Shown piece after piece: positions 1 through 8,557 of a stretch of DNA of 64,000 nt. Below the pieces are notes generated by a model. That model had not been told where the DNA came from. It searched no databases and worked only from the letters and a program-made list of their open reading frames with translations. The stretch is from NCBI RefSeq assembly GCF_963678635.1, contig NC_087064.1:37085716-37149715 (forward strand). The letters run 5' to 3'. Every line of letters starts with the position of its first letter. Position 1 is the first letter of the stretch. The translations under genes and the position numbers were made by a program. The stretch comes from Symsagittifera roscoffensis. Its lineage: Eukaryota; Xenacoelomorpha; Acoela; Convolutidae.

Positions 1-573
1 CAACTGCCTGAACATCTTCACATGTTGTCCAATCGGCGCCCTCGTTACCAGAAATCTTCCAGGTCTCTCTTCTCAATTCCCTTCGTCGTGATTTAGTTTC
101 ACGTCTTGTAACGGTCGGGCGTTCACTGGTCCCATTGTGTTATTAGAGGGCAATGCCTCTAGGTCAGCAAACCTCAAGGCAGTTGTAGAGCTGAAGTTTA
201 TGCCAGCCGCTATCAACCAGTTCACTCCTGTTATCGAGTACAATCCGCTGACTGATAACCTTGCTCCGTTCAGCATCCTCATGGAATCCGCTGCAAAGCT
301 CACCGCCTGAAGGTTCAGTTTCATCAGGTCATCTTTATATATGTGCCATGGAGAAGGTATTGGCCTCGACCACATTAGAGAGCGCCTGTTAAGGCGTCTT
401 TCCTCTCGACTGGTCCTTGTCGTCTCCGACCTTGTGTCCGATCTAGAGGTGCTGGCTGTCTCTTCCCTCGGGTTGACAGGCCCTATTTTTCTCCTAGGGT
501 TAATGGTCCTCCTCATTGGCGCCTCTACCAGCCAATCTTGAACGTCTGTTCTTTGACCTGGTTCGCTACAGCT
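1..573 (-). CDS. C-terminal extension of the gypsy-1 SGNH ORF, continuing off the window
   Basis: The longest open stretch is 516-73 (147 aa), in the same frame as the SGNH ORF and separated from it only by a single TAG at 576-574 (AGA CAG TAG AGC). The frame is open on both sides of that stop, so the two were probably one protein. The N-terminal half is Arg/Ser/Thr/Glu-rich and probably disordered; the C-terminal half (from about WHIYKDDLMKLNL) is mixed hydrophobic and looks folded. Near position 80 the reading appears to shift, and another frame stays open to base 1, so the C-terminus lies outside the window. I recognise no domain in this part. Confidence 0.55.
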
Positions 574-1767
574 CTACTGTCTATAGTTCGTCACGGCCGG
601 GACCGTCCCCAAGCGTGTTTCTAGGCTAGGAGGCACAAAGGTGGTAATCAAAGGTTCGTTCAATGCTCCCTCCTCCTTTAGCACTCCTGTGTCAAAGAGT
701 TCCACTTCCAACTCATCCAATCGCTCTTGGAAGACTCTGTTCAACCAAGCCTTTCCTTCTATGTTATCGAAGTGGATGCCGTCCGTAGTCAGCCTGGCCT
801 GATCCATAGCTCTCAACTCATGTTCAATGTCCATGAGGATCATCCTTCCGGCATTCCGACTTGCGAGATTCCTTAGGATGTTATTCCATCTGACTACTCC
901 TTCGTTGTGCCTGCTCCCTGTTGCAGTTAAACCCCTTGCATTCATCGGTACAGTGCAAACGGTCAGTACCGCGCAGTTGAACTTCTGCCAGAGGGTAGTA
1001 AACAAGCACACCCTCATTGATTCCAATAGTGCTTCCTCCTCATCCGAGCTTCTTGAGATGTTATTTGTCCCAACTAGGATCATTACATTAGGGATCCTCC
1101 CTGGGTTCATCAATTCCACCATCCGAAATAACTGGGTTATGGTCGCGCCTCCGAAGGCCATCACCGTGGTGACCCAAGAGGTTCTCAAGTTCGATAGTAC
1201 TCTGACTAAGCTATCTCCCAGTATCAGATGTGATGTCCCTAGCGGTGGTTGTTGCAGTTTCACTGCCGGGTTCCAGGTCGCTCGATTGAAGCAAGCTCTC
1301 GGATCCGCCTCCGGACCTCCCGTGAAGTTATATTTCAACTGATTTTTTTTCCGTACATCTATTACAGGTGACACTTTCTTCACCGGCATCTTTCGTATTT
1401 TCCTCTCTGGGACATTAGAGTTCCCCAATGGTGGCGTTGTGTCGCTAACTCCCTGTCTGATCACGTTTTGGGAGAGTCGTACTCTGCCCGTATCGTCGAT
1501 CGTTCCATAGGGTGCAGTCACCCCGGAAACTGGCGCATTCTTGTTGGCGACTAGTCGTCCAGCTGTCTCTATCAGCTTCCTCACCGTTTGTTCCACGACT
1601 GGGTCACCCAAGGTGTCACTCGGGTCCGGGATCGTCACTCGACCTGTTGTTGTCGGGGGTCTCGTTTCCGTTGTCTGACTCATCTCTCGAGGCGTCAAGA
1701 GCTCCATCGGGGACTGCCCACGAGGAATACTTCTCGCAGGTATCGCTTTTTCCACGGCTGTAGTCAA
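574..1767 (-). CDS. SGNH/GDSL hydrolase-like ORF of gypsy-1
   Basis: 397 codons open. The first codon is TTG; the first ATG is codon 21 (position 1707), giving 377 aa. The first ~170 residues are polar linker. The SGNH fold follows: block I with the GDSL serine at S186, block II glycine in FGGA (about 206-207), block III GTNN at 233-236, and block V D329-x-x-H332 in TTDGIHFD. All catalytic positions of the lipase/esterase superfamily are therefore present. Known SGNH enzymes hydrolyse esters or acyl groups; the substrate here is unknown. It lies downstream of integrase, where env-like genes usually sit. It shares a frame with the coiled-coil ORF just upstream (stops TGA and TAA between them), so the intact product was probably one coiled-coil-SGNH protein. 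Confidence 0.82.
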   Translation of the reverse strand: MTTAVEKAIPARSIPRGQSPMELLTPREMSQTTETRPPTTTGRVTIPDPSDTLGDPVVEQTVRKLIETAGRLVANKNAPVSGVTAPYGTIDDTGRVRLSQNVIRQGVSDTTPPLGNSNVPERKIRKMPVKKVSPVIDVRKKNQLKYNFTGGPEADPRACFNRATWNPAVKLQQPPLGTSHLILGDSLVRVLSNLRTSWVTTVMAFGGATITQLFRMVELMNPGRIPNVMILVGTNNISRSSDEEEALLESMRVCLFTTLWQKFNCAVLTVCTVPMNARGLTATGSRHNEGVVRWNNILRNLASRNAGRMILMDIEHELRAMDQARLTTDGIHFDNIEGKAWLNRVFQERLDELEVELFDTGVLKEEGALNEPLITTFVPPSLETRLGTVPAVTNYRQ

Positions 1768-1782
1768 TGCCGCCCGTTACGA

Positions 1783-2435
1783 TCATTCCTTGTAGTCCCG
1801 CCTCAAGCGCTCAATTTCTTCACTCTGATTTTTGTTGCAGTCTTCAAACAATCTCTTCCACATGTCTCTGTCTTCCCCCATAATGAGCATGGTCTTAGTC
1901 ACTTCATCCAGCTCCTTCCTGGTCCTTTCCAGCTCATCCTTCATCCCATCCAGCATGGTTTGATTCGTTTGAACCTTTTGTTCTACTTTCGCCCTCTTTG
2001 GTGGCACAGCTGCTCTCAGTGGTGAACTAGACGAGGCAGCCTCGCTGTTCATCTCCTGATGCATTCTCCTCAGCCCAGGCTTGGGCTTCGAGGGCAAAGG
2101 CATTTCACCTGGTTGATAAGTCCTAGAACTTCCCAATCCAGGCTCATTCGCCAAGTCACTCCCTGAGAGAGCCCCGTTTCTCCACCTCATCACTCTCATG
2201 TTCGGGCGGTCTAGTACTCCCCTCTCTCCGTATGCTGCCATCAATCGCACTTCCGTGGGGCGGTCCCCACGGTTGTCATGCCCCAAGATGTTTATCAGGG
2301 TGGTCAGCAACATGACTACTCTGGGTCCTCCAGAGCGAAGTCTCGATCCATTAGCCGACGATAGATCGCATCTATCATCGGTCCTAAATATGCCTCTGCC
2401 AGGTCCATCAATTCATCCAAGATGAAGTTGTCCAT
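1783..2435 (-). CDS. N-terminal coiled-coil part of gypsy-1 ORF3 (frameshifted)
   Basis: A natural ATG at 2435 opens a 39-residue helical, acidic segment (begins MDNFILDELMD) ending at TAG 2318-2316. Three bases further on, a second frame opens at ATG 2313 and runs 176 aa to TGA at 1785-1783. Residues from about 108 of the second part to its end are a Lys/Glu/Arg-rich, heptad-like coiled coil (contains KDELERTRKELDEV). This frame equals that of the SGNH ORF downstream. The likely ancestral protein started at 2435 and ran through coiled coil into the SGNH domain, needing one frameshift and two stop codons to be explained as decay. Oligomerisation is a reasonable guess for the coiled coil. Confidence 0.6.
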
Positions 2436-2829
2436 TATCTTCTCAGGTTTGATTTGATTAGATTCTATGATTTGACTCAAGTGAGCAATTAAACGATCAA
2501 TCAGGATCTAGAAAAGAGGTCACGAATCTCACACTTGTCAGTGTCACCTTAACTTCTCGTCAAAATTTATTTAAAAACAGTCAGATAAAAAGTTTTTTAT
2601 CCTAAAATTTATTAAAATCAATTGGTCTCTAAAATTTTGGAATTCGACCTAAGATTGGACAGTCCAAACTTTGGATCTATTCCTAAGATCGTCATTCAGT
2701 TGTTCGTGGTCACTAACTCCTTCTTACCCAGGATCACAAAAACATAACATTAAACATAAAATAACATAACACACTTAACACTTATATCACACACTACATA
2801 GTCTAGTCTAACACCCTCTTGCACGTCAC
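2436..2829 (-). other. AT-rich untranslated gap between gypsy-1 pol and ORF3
   Basis: About 390 bases with dense stops in all minus frames, strongly AT-rich, with runs such as repeated ACATAA/CATAACA on the plus strand (2740-2795). It separates the macro ORF (stop TGA 2832-2830) from the ATG of ORF3 at 2435. It could be a second promoter or splice leader for ORF3, or an LTR boundary. I found no matching copy beyond the gag end near 13.7-14.0 kb, which argues weakly against the LTR reading. Confidence 0.45.
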
Positions 2830-3672
2830 TCAGCCTATACTTAGGTAATATTTCTTATGTAAATATACTTGTATATTGGTATCAGAGAAGATTACATGTA
2901 TAAGCGCGTACAGTTCTCGAGGATGCAGTCGTCCTCTGTTCGGGTCGTATACTGGAAGCGAAAGCTCCTTCACATCCCTTTCCACGAGGAAGTCTCTCAA
3001 TCTCGTCAAGGACAAGACTAGGTTTTCCGGGTCTACGTGCCGCTTCTCCGTCGCCCTTGTCACCAAGAAACATAGGTATTTTCCCGGTATCTGTGACGCC
3101 GCCGGAGGCAAGGCTGCTACGCCCCCTACTCCTGGTGTTTGCTTCCAAAGAAATTCTATGTTTTTATATTCTCTCTTAAAATCTGCCGCTAACGCTGTCC
3201 TAAAACTCAAGTCTGCTGTGATTGCTATCGCACATGTTCTATTTGTGAGTATGAAATCACTGTCTGTTAGTATTATGTTACTTGAATATTCATTTGGTAA
3301 GTTAAAATATGACCCAACTACCCTCCCTATGTCAGGTTTCTTAGATTCTTCGCCTGTTTCTGCTTCTAAGTCTCCTGTCTCTCTTGCTATTCTTAATTTT
3401 TTTATTATCAAGTTTTCAGTGTGGGTAAGTCCTGCCCCCACTCCCAGGACAAAAATATCCATCGACGTCCCCGTGGATCGCATACCGGGTATCAAATCGA
3501 TATTGGAAGCCGTAATTAGTAGTCGCCCCTCCTGGGCAGCCCAGGAAGGAACTTCTCGTTCGGTTTTCATGTATTTTATGCTTTCACGATCTACATCTTG
3601 AATCGTGACGCTGGTCTCCTTTGGGTCCGACGTCATTTCGTTCAGCCATTCCAAGACACGCAGATTCGTCAA
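2830..3672 (-). CDS. Macro-like (ADP-ribose-binding family) domain C-terminal to gypsy-1 integrase
   Basis: 280 codons, opened by TTG; the first ATG is codon 13, so translation presumably enters from upstream. A single TAG (3690-3688) separates it from the acidic linker in the same frame. Residues ~115-275 follow the macro-domain pattern of the TARG1/OARD1-like branch: a strand and ITADL motif (151-155), AADFKREY (162-169, placing the lysine equivalent to the TARG1 catalytic lysine), GKYLCFLVTR (197-206), an LTRLRDFL helix, LSLPVYD (237-243) and IFSDTNIQVYL (261-271). The glycine-rich loop and the aspartate of the usual GCGLD turn are not obvious (PNRGRL there), so hydrolase activity is doubtful; binding is possible. 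Residues 1-110 are unrecognised. The fold call rests on motif pattern only. Confidence 0.58.
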   Translation of the reverse strand: MTNLRVLEWLNEMTSDPKETSVTIQDVDRESIKYMKTEREVPSWAAQEGRLLITASNIDLIPGMRSTGTSMDIFVLGVGAGLTHTENLIIKKLRIARETGDLEAETGEESKKPDIGRVVGSYFNLPNEYSSNIILTDSDFILTNRTCAIAITADLSFRTALAADFKREYKNIEFLWKQTPGVGGVAALPPAASQIPGKYLCFLVTRATEKRHVDPENLVLSLTRLRDFLVERDVKELSLPVYDPNRGRLHPRELYALIHVIFSDTNIQVYLHKKYYLSIG

Positions 3673-3687
3673 GTCTTGTTCATATGA

Positions 3688-4245
3688 CTATTGTTGCTCG
3701 TCGTCGAATTCTACCTCTGGTTTCGACCGGTCATCGACCCACTCATCGTCGTGATCATCGACTATGTCAATGTCCTGTGACACAGTTATTTCTTCTAGAC
3801 CCACTACTTCTTCCCCTATCTTCTTTAGGTCTATCCTGTCCACTACAAAATCGTCGCCGTAATGGTTATATTTCTTCCTGGTTCTTGTCCTGTCATTCTG
3901 ACGAGTCTGTATCGTGAATGGAAGATCCGGTTCTAAGTTCTTAGGAACCTCCCTTTGTTCAGGGTCCTGCCAGTCCTCTTCTGCGTAGGGTAAAGTGTCA
4001 TCGTCTGCTTCAACCACGTCATTTGGGTCCAGGTCCAGTGGTGTATTCGTTCCTTCCTCTATGACCTCATTTCCATCGTTCGTTTCCCTGGTGCCCTTCT
4101 CATTGATCTCACAAGCGGGGCCCATCAACAGATAATCCCCTTCTTCCATGTCTGCAGGTATACACCAGTCTTCTGTCGATGGATTGTGTGGCTTAATGTT
4201 TTCGTAATTAGCGGCTCGGCCCGTACTCAGTCTATAAAAGCGTCC
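3688..4245 (-). CDS. Post-integrase acidic linker of gypsy-1 pol
   Basis: 153 codons open from 4149, strongly acidic (Asp/Glu clusters such as DIDIVDDHDDEW), with one central basic patch (DRTRTRKKYNHYGDD). The frame continues upstream to the integrase stop TAG (4248-4246): the bases between encode an integrase C-terminal-type tail ending around the segment KPHNPSTEDWCIP. It therefore reads as an extension of pol, interrupted by one TAG after a Gln codon at each end. No known domain. It probably tethers integrase to the macro-like domain. Confidence 0.55.
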   Translation of the reverse strand, partial: GRFYRLSTGRAANYENIKPHNPSTEDWCIPADMEEGDYLLMGPACEINEKGTRETNDGNEVIEEGTNTPLDLDPNDVVEADDDTLPYAEEDWQDPEQREVPKNLEPDLPFTIQTRQNDRTRTRKKYNHYGDDFVVDRIDLKKIGEEVVGLEEITVSQDIDIVDDHDDEWVDDRSKPEVEFDDEQQ

Positions 4246-5783
4246 CTACTGGTGCACTTCCGTAATCATGAAGTGTTCCCTCCACTTTTTTAAAAGCTTC
4301 TTTGTTCCTTTCGGTGGTATGACGTTTTGAAATAACATTACATAATCTCCTACCGAGTAAGCTTTTGCACCAGTTGCTTTCTTGTCAAATCTTTTCCTCT
4401 GCCTTGCCTGCGCTTGCTGAGTATTTCGTTTACACAAGTCGTTCAACTCTTGCTGACATTTAATTACATCCCTCACATAGACCTGTGGTGACGTCTTCTC
4501 CCCCTCATACTCTGGGTAGAAGAAAGTCAAGGGCAAAGACTTCTCGTGCCCTGTCAGCATCATACGTGGACTGACTCCGGTGGTGGAATATTGTGCGCTG
4601 TTGTAAGCTCCCATCACCTGTGGAAGATATATGTCCCAATCGGTCATGTACCTGGGACAATATACCCTCAGCATCGACACTAACGTTCGATTCTGCCTTT
4701 CCACTAAGCCATTTGTCTGTGGATGGTATGTCGTGGAGTGAGCTTGCGAGAGTCTCATTAGCTCTTTCGTAAGTTCTCCTACGAAAGCTGTTCCGTTATC
4801 CGATTGAAACGTCATCGGACAACCGTGTCTCGCTATCCACGTATTGATCAGGTGATCGCACGTCTCCTCAGCCGAGGCAGTTATGCAGGGCACGGCCTCT
4901 GCATACTTCGTGAAATGATCTGTCATGACCAATACCTGATTGTAACCACTGTCTGTCATGCATATCTTTTGGTGATCTATCTGCACCACCTCATTGAATT
5001 CAGACTACTCGATCGATTGCAAGGGAAATTGCAACTTTCTTGGATCCTTGACCCCTGTTGGCATGACAGACATGCTGTTACCCAATTCTCGTATGCCTTT
5101 TTCATTCCAGGCCACTCAAAGCGCTTCAGGATCCTCTGATACACTTTGTCGATCCCCTGATGGCCCATCTGATCATGCGACCTGAACAAGAGTTCTGTCT
5201 GATAGAGTTTCGGCAACACTATCGCGTTATACTTGTATAGTACTTTGTCCTCATCTCTTCTCTTGCAAGCCACAATCCCGTCCTTGTTCAAGTATAACCT
5301 TCCCGCTTTCTGCATGAAATACTGTCTCAGGATACGGTAACTGTCTTCCTCGAGGTCTCTTTTATCCGGAGAACCATTCTCGATCCACCTTTTCAGGTTG
5401 CTTGTCAAGCGATCATTTTTCTGCGCCCTTAGAAGATCCGAGAGTCTGTATCTCGCCTTCAAGTACGTCTTCATGACTCTCATCTGACTATTCAGCTCAT
5501 TGGGCTGGTGTGTGTCTTCCTCCATCTTAACGCACCAAATCTTCGCCAACGGCTGTTTTTCTTGTTTGAACGGCTGAAGATCAGTCATGACTACCTCCTT
5601 TTGTGGCAACAGACTTATCAAACGTTTTGATACCGCTATTGTTTCCAAATCATCCGCTGCGTTGTCCAAGACTCTTTCACTTGGTATGAGGTAGCGATCA
5701 CTGTCAGGGTCCTGATACATCTCTCTATCCAGATTCCTTGCACGAGTTTCCACTTGTAGTGTGTGGATCGCTAGTTCGGACAA
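4246..5783 (-). CDS. Integrase of gypsy-1
   Basis: Two ORFs in different frames overlap near 4980. The upstream part (5783-4977) contains the zinc-binding HHCC module: HDQMGHQG followed by CLSCQQ. The downstream part (4989-4246, no ATG start) holds the catalytic core with the first Asp in QIDHQK, the second in FQSDNGTAF and the Glu in NGLVERQNRTL, so DDE is complete. Between them the core frame carries a TAG after SIE, and a frameshift is needed to join the halves. The core would catalyse 3'-processing and strand transfer of element cDNA. The domain ends at a TAG following EVHQ, after which the frame stays open into the acidic linker. Confidence 0.88.
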
Positions 5784-5834
5784 TTCTGATCCCGAGCTCG
5801 AGTTCCTGTCTGAGTAGGTGTCAATTCCTGAGTT

Positions 5835-6188
5835 TTACGAGTTGTCATCTGTTGAAGAGTTTGTGATGGAGTCTGCACCCTCCTCCAGATCATATCTGTG
5901 CCTTCTTCGCATCCATCTGAACTCCCCGGACAAAACTTTGTTCCCCAGGTCTTGTTTCTCATCAGGGATTTTTTCATCTATCTCAGACTCCCCGGACAAA
6001 CTTCCTTGTCCCGGGTGTTGATCTTGAACTCGCTGGCTCTTCTCATTGTTCGTCTCCCCGGACAAACAACCTTGCTCCAGGTTTCGTTCTACCTTTCACC
6101 TTCTTTATCCTGGTCCACAAAGGTAACGGTTTTCCTTCGCGTTTTGCCCACCTGTTCGTTCCGTCCGTACGAAGTACTGGTTAAAACC
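5835..6188 (-). CDS. Spacer region of gypsy-1 pol between RNase H and integrase
   Basis: This stretch keeps one frame with the RNase H tail above it and the integrase zinc module below it, punctuated by TGA, TAA and TGA between 6189 and 6066 and by TAA at 5837-5835. The open part (6065-5835) is hydrophilic and built from degenerate repeats: an LSGE motif recurs three times, matching plus-strand CTCCCCGGACAAA at about 5922, 5990 and 6054. No catalytic motif is visible. It is probably a flexible linker expanded by tandem repetition. Confidence 0.5.
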
Positions 6189-6797
6189 TCATGTGGTATT
6201 GAGGATATTAGTTGCTGAACTATTGTCCTTCAATCCCTCTCGTTCTCTTCGTGTTGTCGTCTGGACGGCATGATCTTCACCTTCTCCCTGACTGTTAGTG
6301 ATGCCACTGCTGCTGTCTCTGGTCACTTCTCTTTCTAACAATCCACCCAGCATCCGCATCACTTGCGGCGTGACCTGCACCGTTTTATCCAATAATGAGA
6401 GGCTGTTTATGTTCATGCGAGAGAGTTCCTGTTGGACCAGGTTTGAGCGCAGCAACAGATCCAAGGGGAACGGGTCCTCCTTGGATAGGATCTTTATCTC
6501 GGCTGCTTTCTCAACAAGTAACTCAGGTTGTCCTGGAATTGGATGTCCAGACTTGTCCAACCATCTCGTTAAGGGAAGCGCTTTATAAGTTTCTTTGTCC
6601 AGAAACGAAAATCCTTCCTTTATTTCTGCCTGATTGGCTTGCTTCTGCTCCAATCTCTCATAGAACTCAGTTTTCTTGCTGAGGCTGTCAGCATTCTGGT
6701 GTTTATCACGCATCCTGTGCTCGGTTATCATGTGATAGCCATCCAATCTTACTATCCATCTACCCATATAACTCTGATCCATCGAGTAGGTCTTCAA
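6189..6797 (-). CDS. RNase H C-terminal part and linker of gypsy-1 pol
   Basis: 202 aa. The start matches the end of a retroelement RNase H: WIVRLDGYHMITEHR and then RDKHQNADSLSKK, the usual H-x-NADxLSR signature. The remainder is a hydrophilic linker without recognisable motif, ending with TGA at 6191-6189. The gap 6798-6935 between this and the upstream RNase H piece is coding-like but frameshifted. RNase H removes the RNA strand of the RNA:DNA hybrid during reverse transcription. Confidence 0.75.
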   Translation of the reverse strand: MKTYSMDQSYMGRWIVRLDGYHMITEHRMRDKHQNADSLSKKTEFYERLEQKQANQAEIKEGFSFLDKETYKALPLTRWLDKSGHPIPGQPELLVEKAAEIKILSKEDPFPLDLLLRSNLVQQELSRMNINSLSLLDKTVQVTPQVMRMLGGLLEREVTRDSSSGITNSQGEGEDHAVQTTTRREREGLKDNSSATNILNTT

Positions 6798-6935
6798 CCA
6801 GGATAACGCTCTGTTGTCTACGCGTAACTTAAAGGGAGTGCTCCCTAATTATGCGCGGTACTTCTCCACGAATGTGACCACTGCAAACATTTCTGCCTTT
6901 GGTGCACCATATTTCATTTCAGTGTCACTCAGCAC

Positions 6936-7388
6936 TTATCTGCCATATGCAATGGGACGGAGAACTGTTCTCCAATTCCACTCCTGCTCCTGATGTAGTA
7001 TTCCTGTCATGGCTACTACTGATGCATCTGCGTCAAGAACATACATGCCCTTCTCTGTAGGCATGCCTAGCACTGGCGCTTCGCACAGTTCCCGCTTTAT
7101 GTTCTCGAAAGCAGTTTGAGCTTCTTCGTTCCATTCGAGCTTTTTTCCTTTGTTGCGCATCAGTTTCTGCATGGGGTACACCTTGTCTGCGTATCCTTTT
7201 ATGAACTCACGATAATAATTGGCAGACCCTAGGAAGCTCATGAGTTGTGTGTCCGTTCTGGGAGCCTTCCATGTCAACACAGCCTCCACTGCTTCCGGGT
7301 CCGGTCTTACGCCATGCCTGTCCACTATTCTTCCCAGATACGTGATTGAATCCCTAAGGATTTCACATTTCGATGGTTTGCAATTCAA
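6936..7388 (-). CDS. RT thumb/connection and RNase H N-terminal part of gypsy-1
   Basis: 150 aa starting just after the RT palm. SKCEILRDSITYLGRIVDRHGVRPDPE and FLGSANYYREFIKGYADKV (residues ~50-70) are the classic gypsy connection motifs. The RNase H-type first Asp is in YVLDADAS. The frame breaks near 6936 before the rest of RNase H resumes at 6797. Belongs to one polyprotein with its neighbours. Confidence 0.86.
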   Translation of the reverse strand: MNCKPSKCEILRDSITYLGRIVDRHGVRPDPEAVEAVLTWKAPRTDTQLMSFLGSANYYREFIKGYADKVYPMQKLMRNKGKKLEWNEEAQTAFENIKRELCEAPVLGMPTEKGMYVLDADASVVAMTGILHQEQEWNWRTVLRPIAYGR

Positions 7389-7895
7389 GCCTGCTCTTTT
7401 CCTGAGCCAAAGACCTCATCGAGCCTATCAATGTGGTCTTCCAAGGTGGGTGTTGCTATGACCACGTCATCCACGTAACACATCACAAGGTTCCCGTACG
7501 TCTTCGTCACTCTGGTCAAAGCCTGAGCCATCAGTCTTTGAAAAGTGGTTGTGGCGTTGCACAAGTCAAAGGGCATCCTCTTCCATCGGTAAAACTCCCA
7601 ATTCACATGCCAATCCGGTATTTTCTCTGTCCTTTCTCCGCAGAGGGACCTGCCAGAAGGCAGAACCCAAGTCCAGTGTAATGAAGAACTTGGCGTCACC
7701 AAGTTTTGAGAGGCTTTCGTCTATTCGCGGTATCGGGTACGCACCTTTTTTTGTCACCGCGTTCAAGTAACGAAAGTCGCAACAAAACCTAAGCTGCCCC
7801 CTTTCTTTTTCGCCATTACTACCCCGCAAGCCCATGGCGATTTTGAGGGTTCTATCATGTCGTATTCGAGCAACATTTCTATTTCCGCTCGGCAC
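7385..7895 (-). CDS. Reverse transcriptase palm of gypsy-1
   Basis: Two overlapping ORFs (7895-7566 and 7702-7385) in different frames together give the RT palm. Visible are RFCCDFRYLNAVT and YPIPRIDESL, the motif A region with FITLDLGSAFWQV, the MPFDLCNATTTFQRLM motif B (canonical MPFGLCNAP, so Gly and Ala/Pro are altered) and the catalytic CYVDDVV motif C, which is intact. A frameshift separates motif A from B/C. The enzyme would copy element RNA into cDNA in virus-like particles. Confidence 0.88.
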
Positions 7896-8003
7896 GCTTC
7901 CAATTTATTTGGCGTCATTTGTCTTGCGCCTTCCCTATGGGGAACGGCGCCCTCCTCAAGTTCGATTTCATGTTCGACGAAATTACAGCAACCGATATCC
8001 GCC

Positions 8004-8525
8004 TTATGTCTTGAAAGCGTTCCGATTTAAAACCTCCCGTAGTAGCTCGAAATCTCCCTCGCCTATTTTCCCTTTTAGGTGTTCTATCTCTGGCAAAACC
8101 GGTTTGTCAGACTCTAATTCATATGACGAGGGGCGTTCCGGAAAATTCGAGCTGCTCGATAAGCCGTCGTCCGTGTCGGACTTCATTGAAAACAATTTAT
8201 GAATAGAATTTAATTCCCTAATTCTTTTTAAAATTTTCTCTTTATTGGCATGACAAGGACAGTCTTTCACACTAAATTTCTTCGAGTTTTGTGTCTCTTC
8301 ATAGTCGGTCCTCATCGGCAAATTGTAACCAAGCTTTTTTCCACGCTGGATTGAAACCGCGGTGTCCAGTGTGTTCAATAACACACTGACACACATTCCG
8401 TTTCGCGTTACCGAGAAGCTCCGGCCTAAAATCACTGAGCTTTGACTATTTGGATTCGGTACCAAACAAACCTGTTTACTATCACTTAACGAATTTAAAT
8501 TTCTCATTCTAAAAATCGCTACCAC
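8004..8525 (-). CDS. Protease-RT connector and RT N-terminus of gypsy-1
   Basis: 173 aa. ILGRSFSVTRNG and VLLNTLDTAVSIQRGKKLGY fit the post-protease domain of gypsy pol. The end, including FELLREVLNRNAF, fits the start of the gypsy RT fingers. The region between is acidic and Ser-rich. Frames change at both ends relative to protease and RT palm, so it needs two frameshifts to connect. No enzymatic motif of its own. Confidence 0.7.
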   Translation of the reverse strand: MVAIFRMRNLNSLSDSKQVCLVPNPNSQSSVILGRSFSVTRNGMCVSVLLNTLDTAVSIQRGKKLGYNLPMRTDYEETQNSKKFSVKDCPCHANKEKILKRIRELNSIHKLFSMKSDTDDGLSSSSNFPERPSSYELESDKPVLPEIEHLKGKIGEGDFELLREVLNRNAFKT

Positions 8526-8557
8526 AGCCTGCCCTGGCTGTAGTTTTACTTTTCTGT

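Noticed and set aside
827-1342. 171-aa plus-strand ORF opposite the SGNH gene
   Set aside because: It is the antisense shadow of a motif-complete minus-strand ORF and shows no domain.
2876-3601. 241-aa plus-strand ORF opposite the macro-like domain
   Set aside because: Antisense to a frame with macro-type motifs; its own translation has no recognisable motif.
574-6200. Reassigned TAG codon
   Set aside because: TAG, TAA and TGA all interrupt gypsy-1 and the other elements, which fits ordinary decay. Host genes end in TAA and TGA and contain no in-frame TAG.
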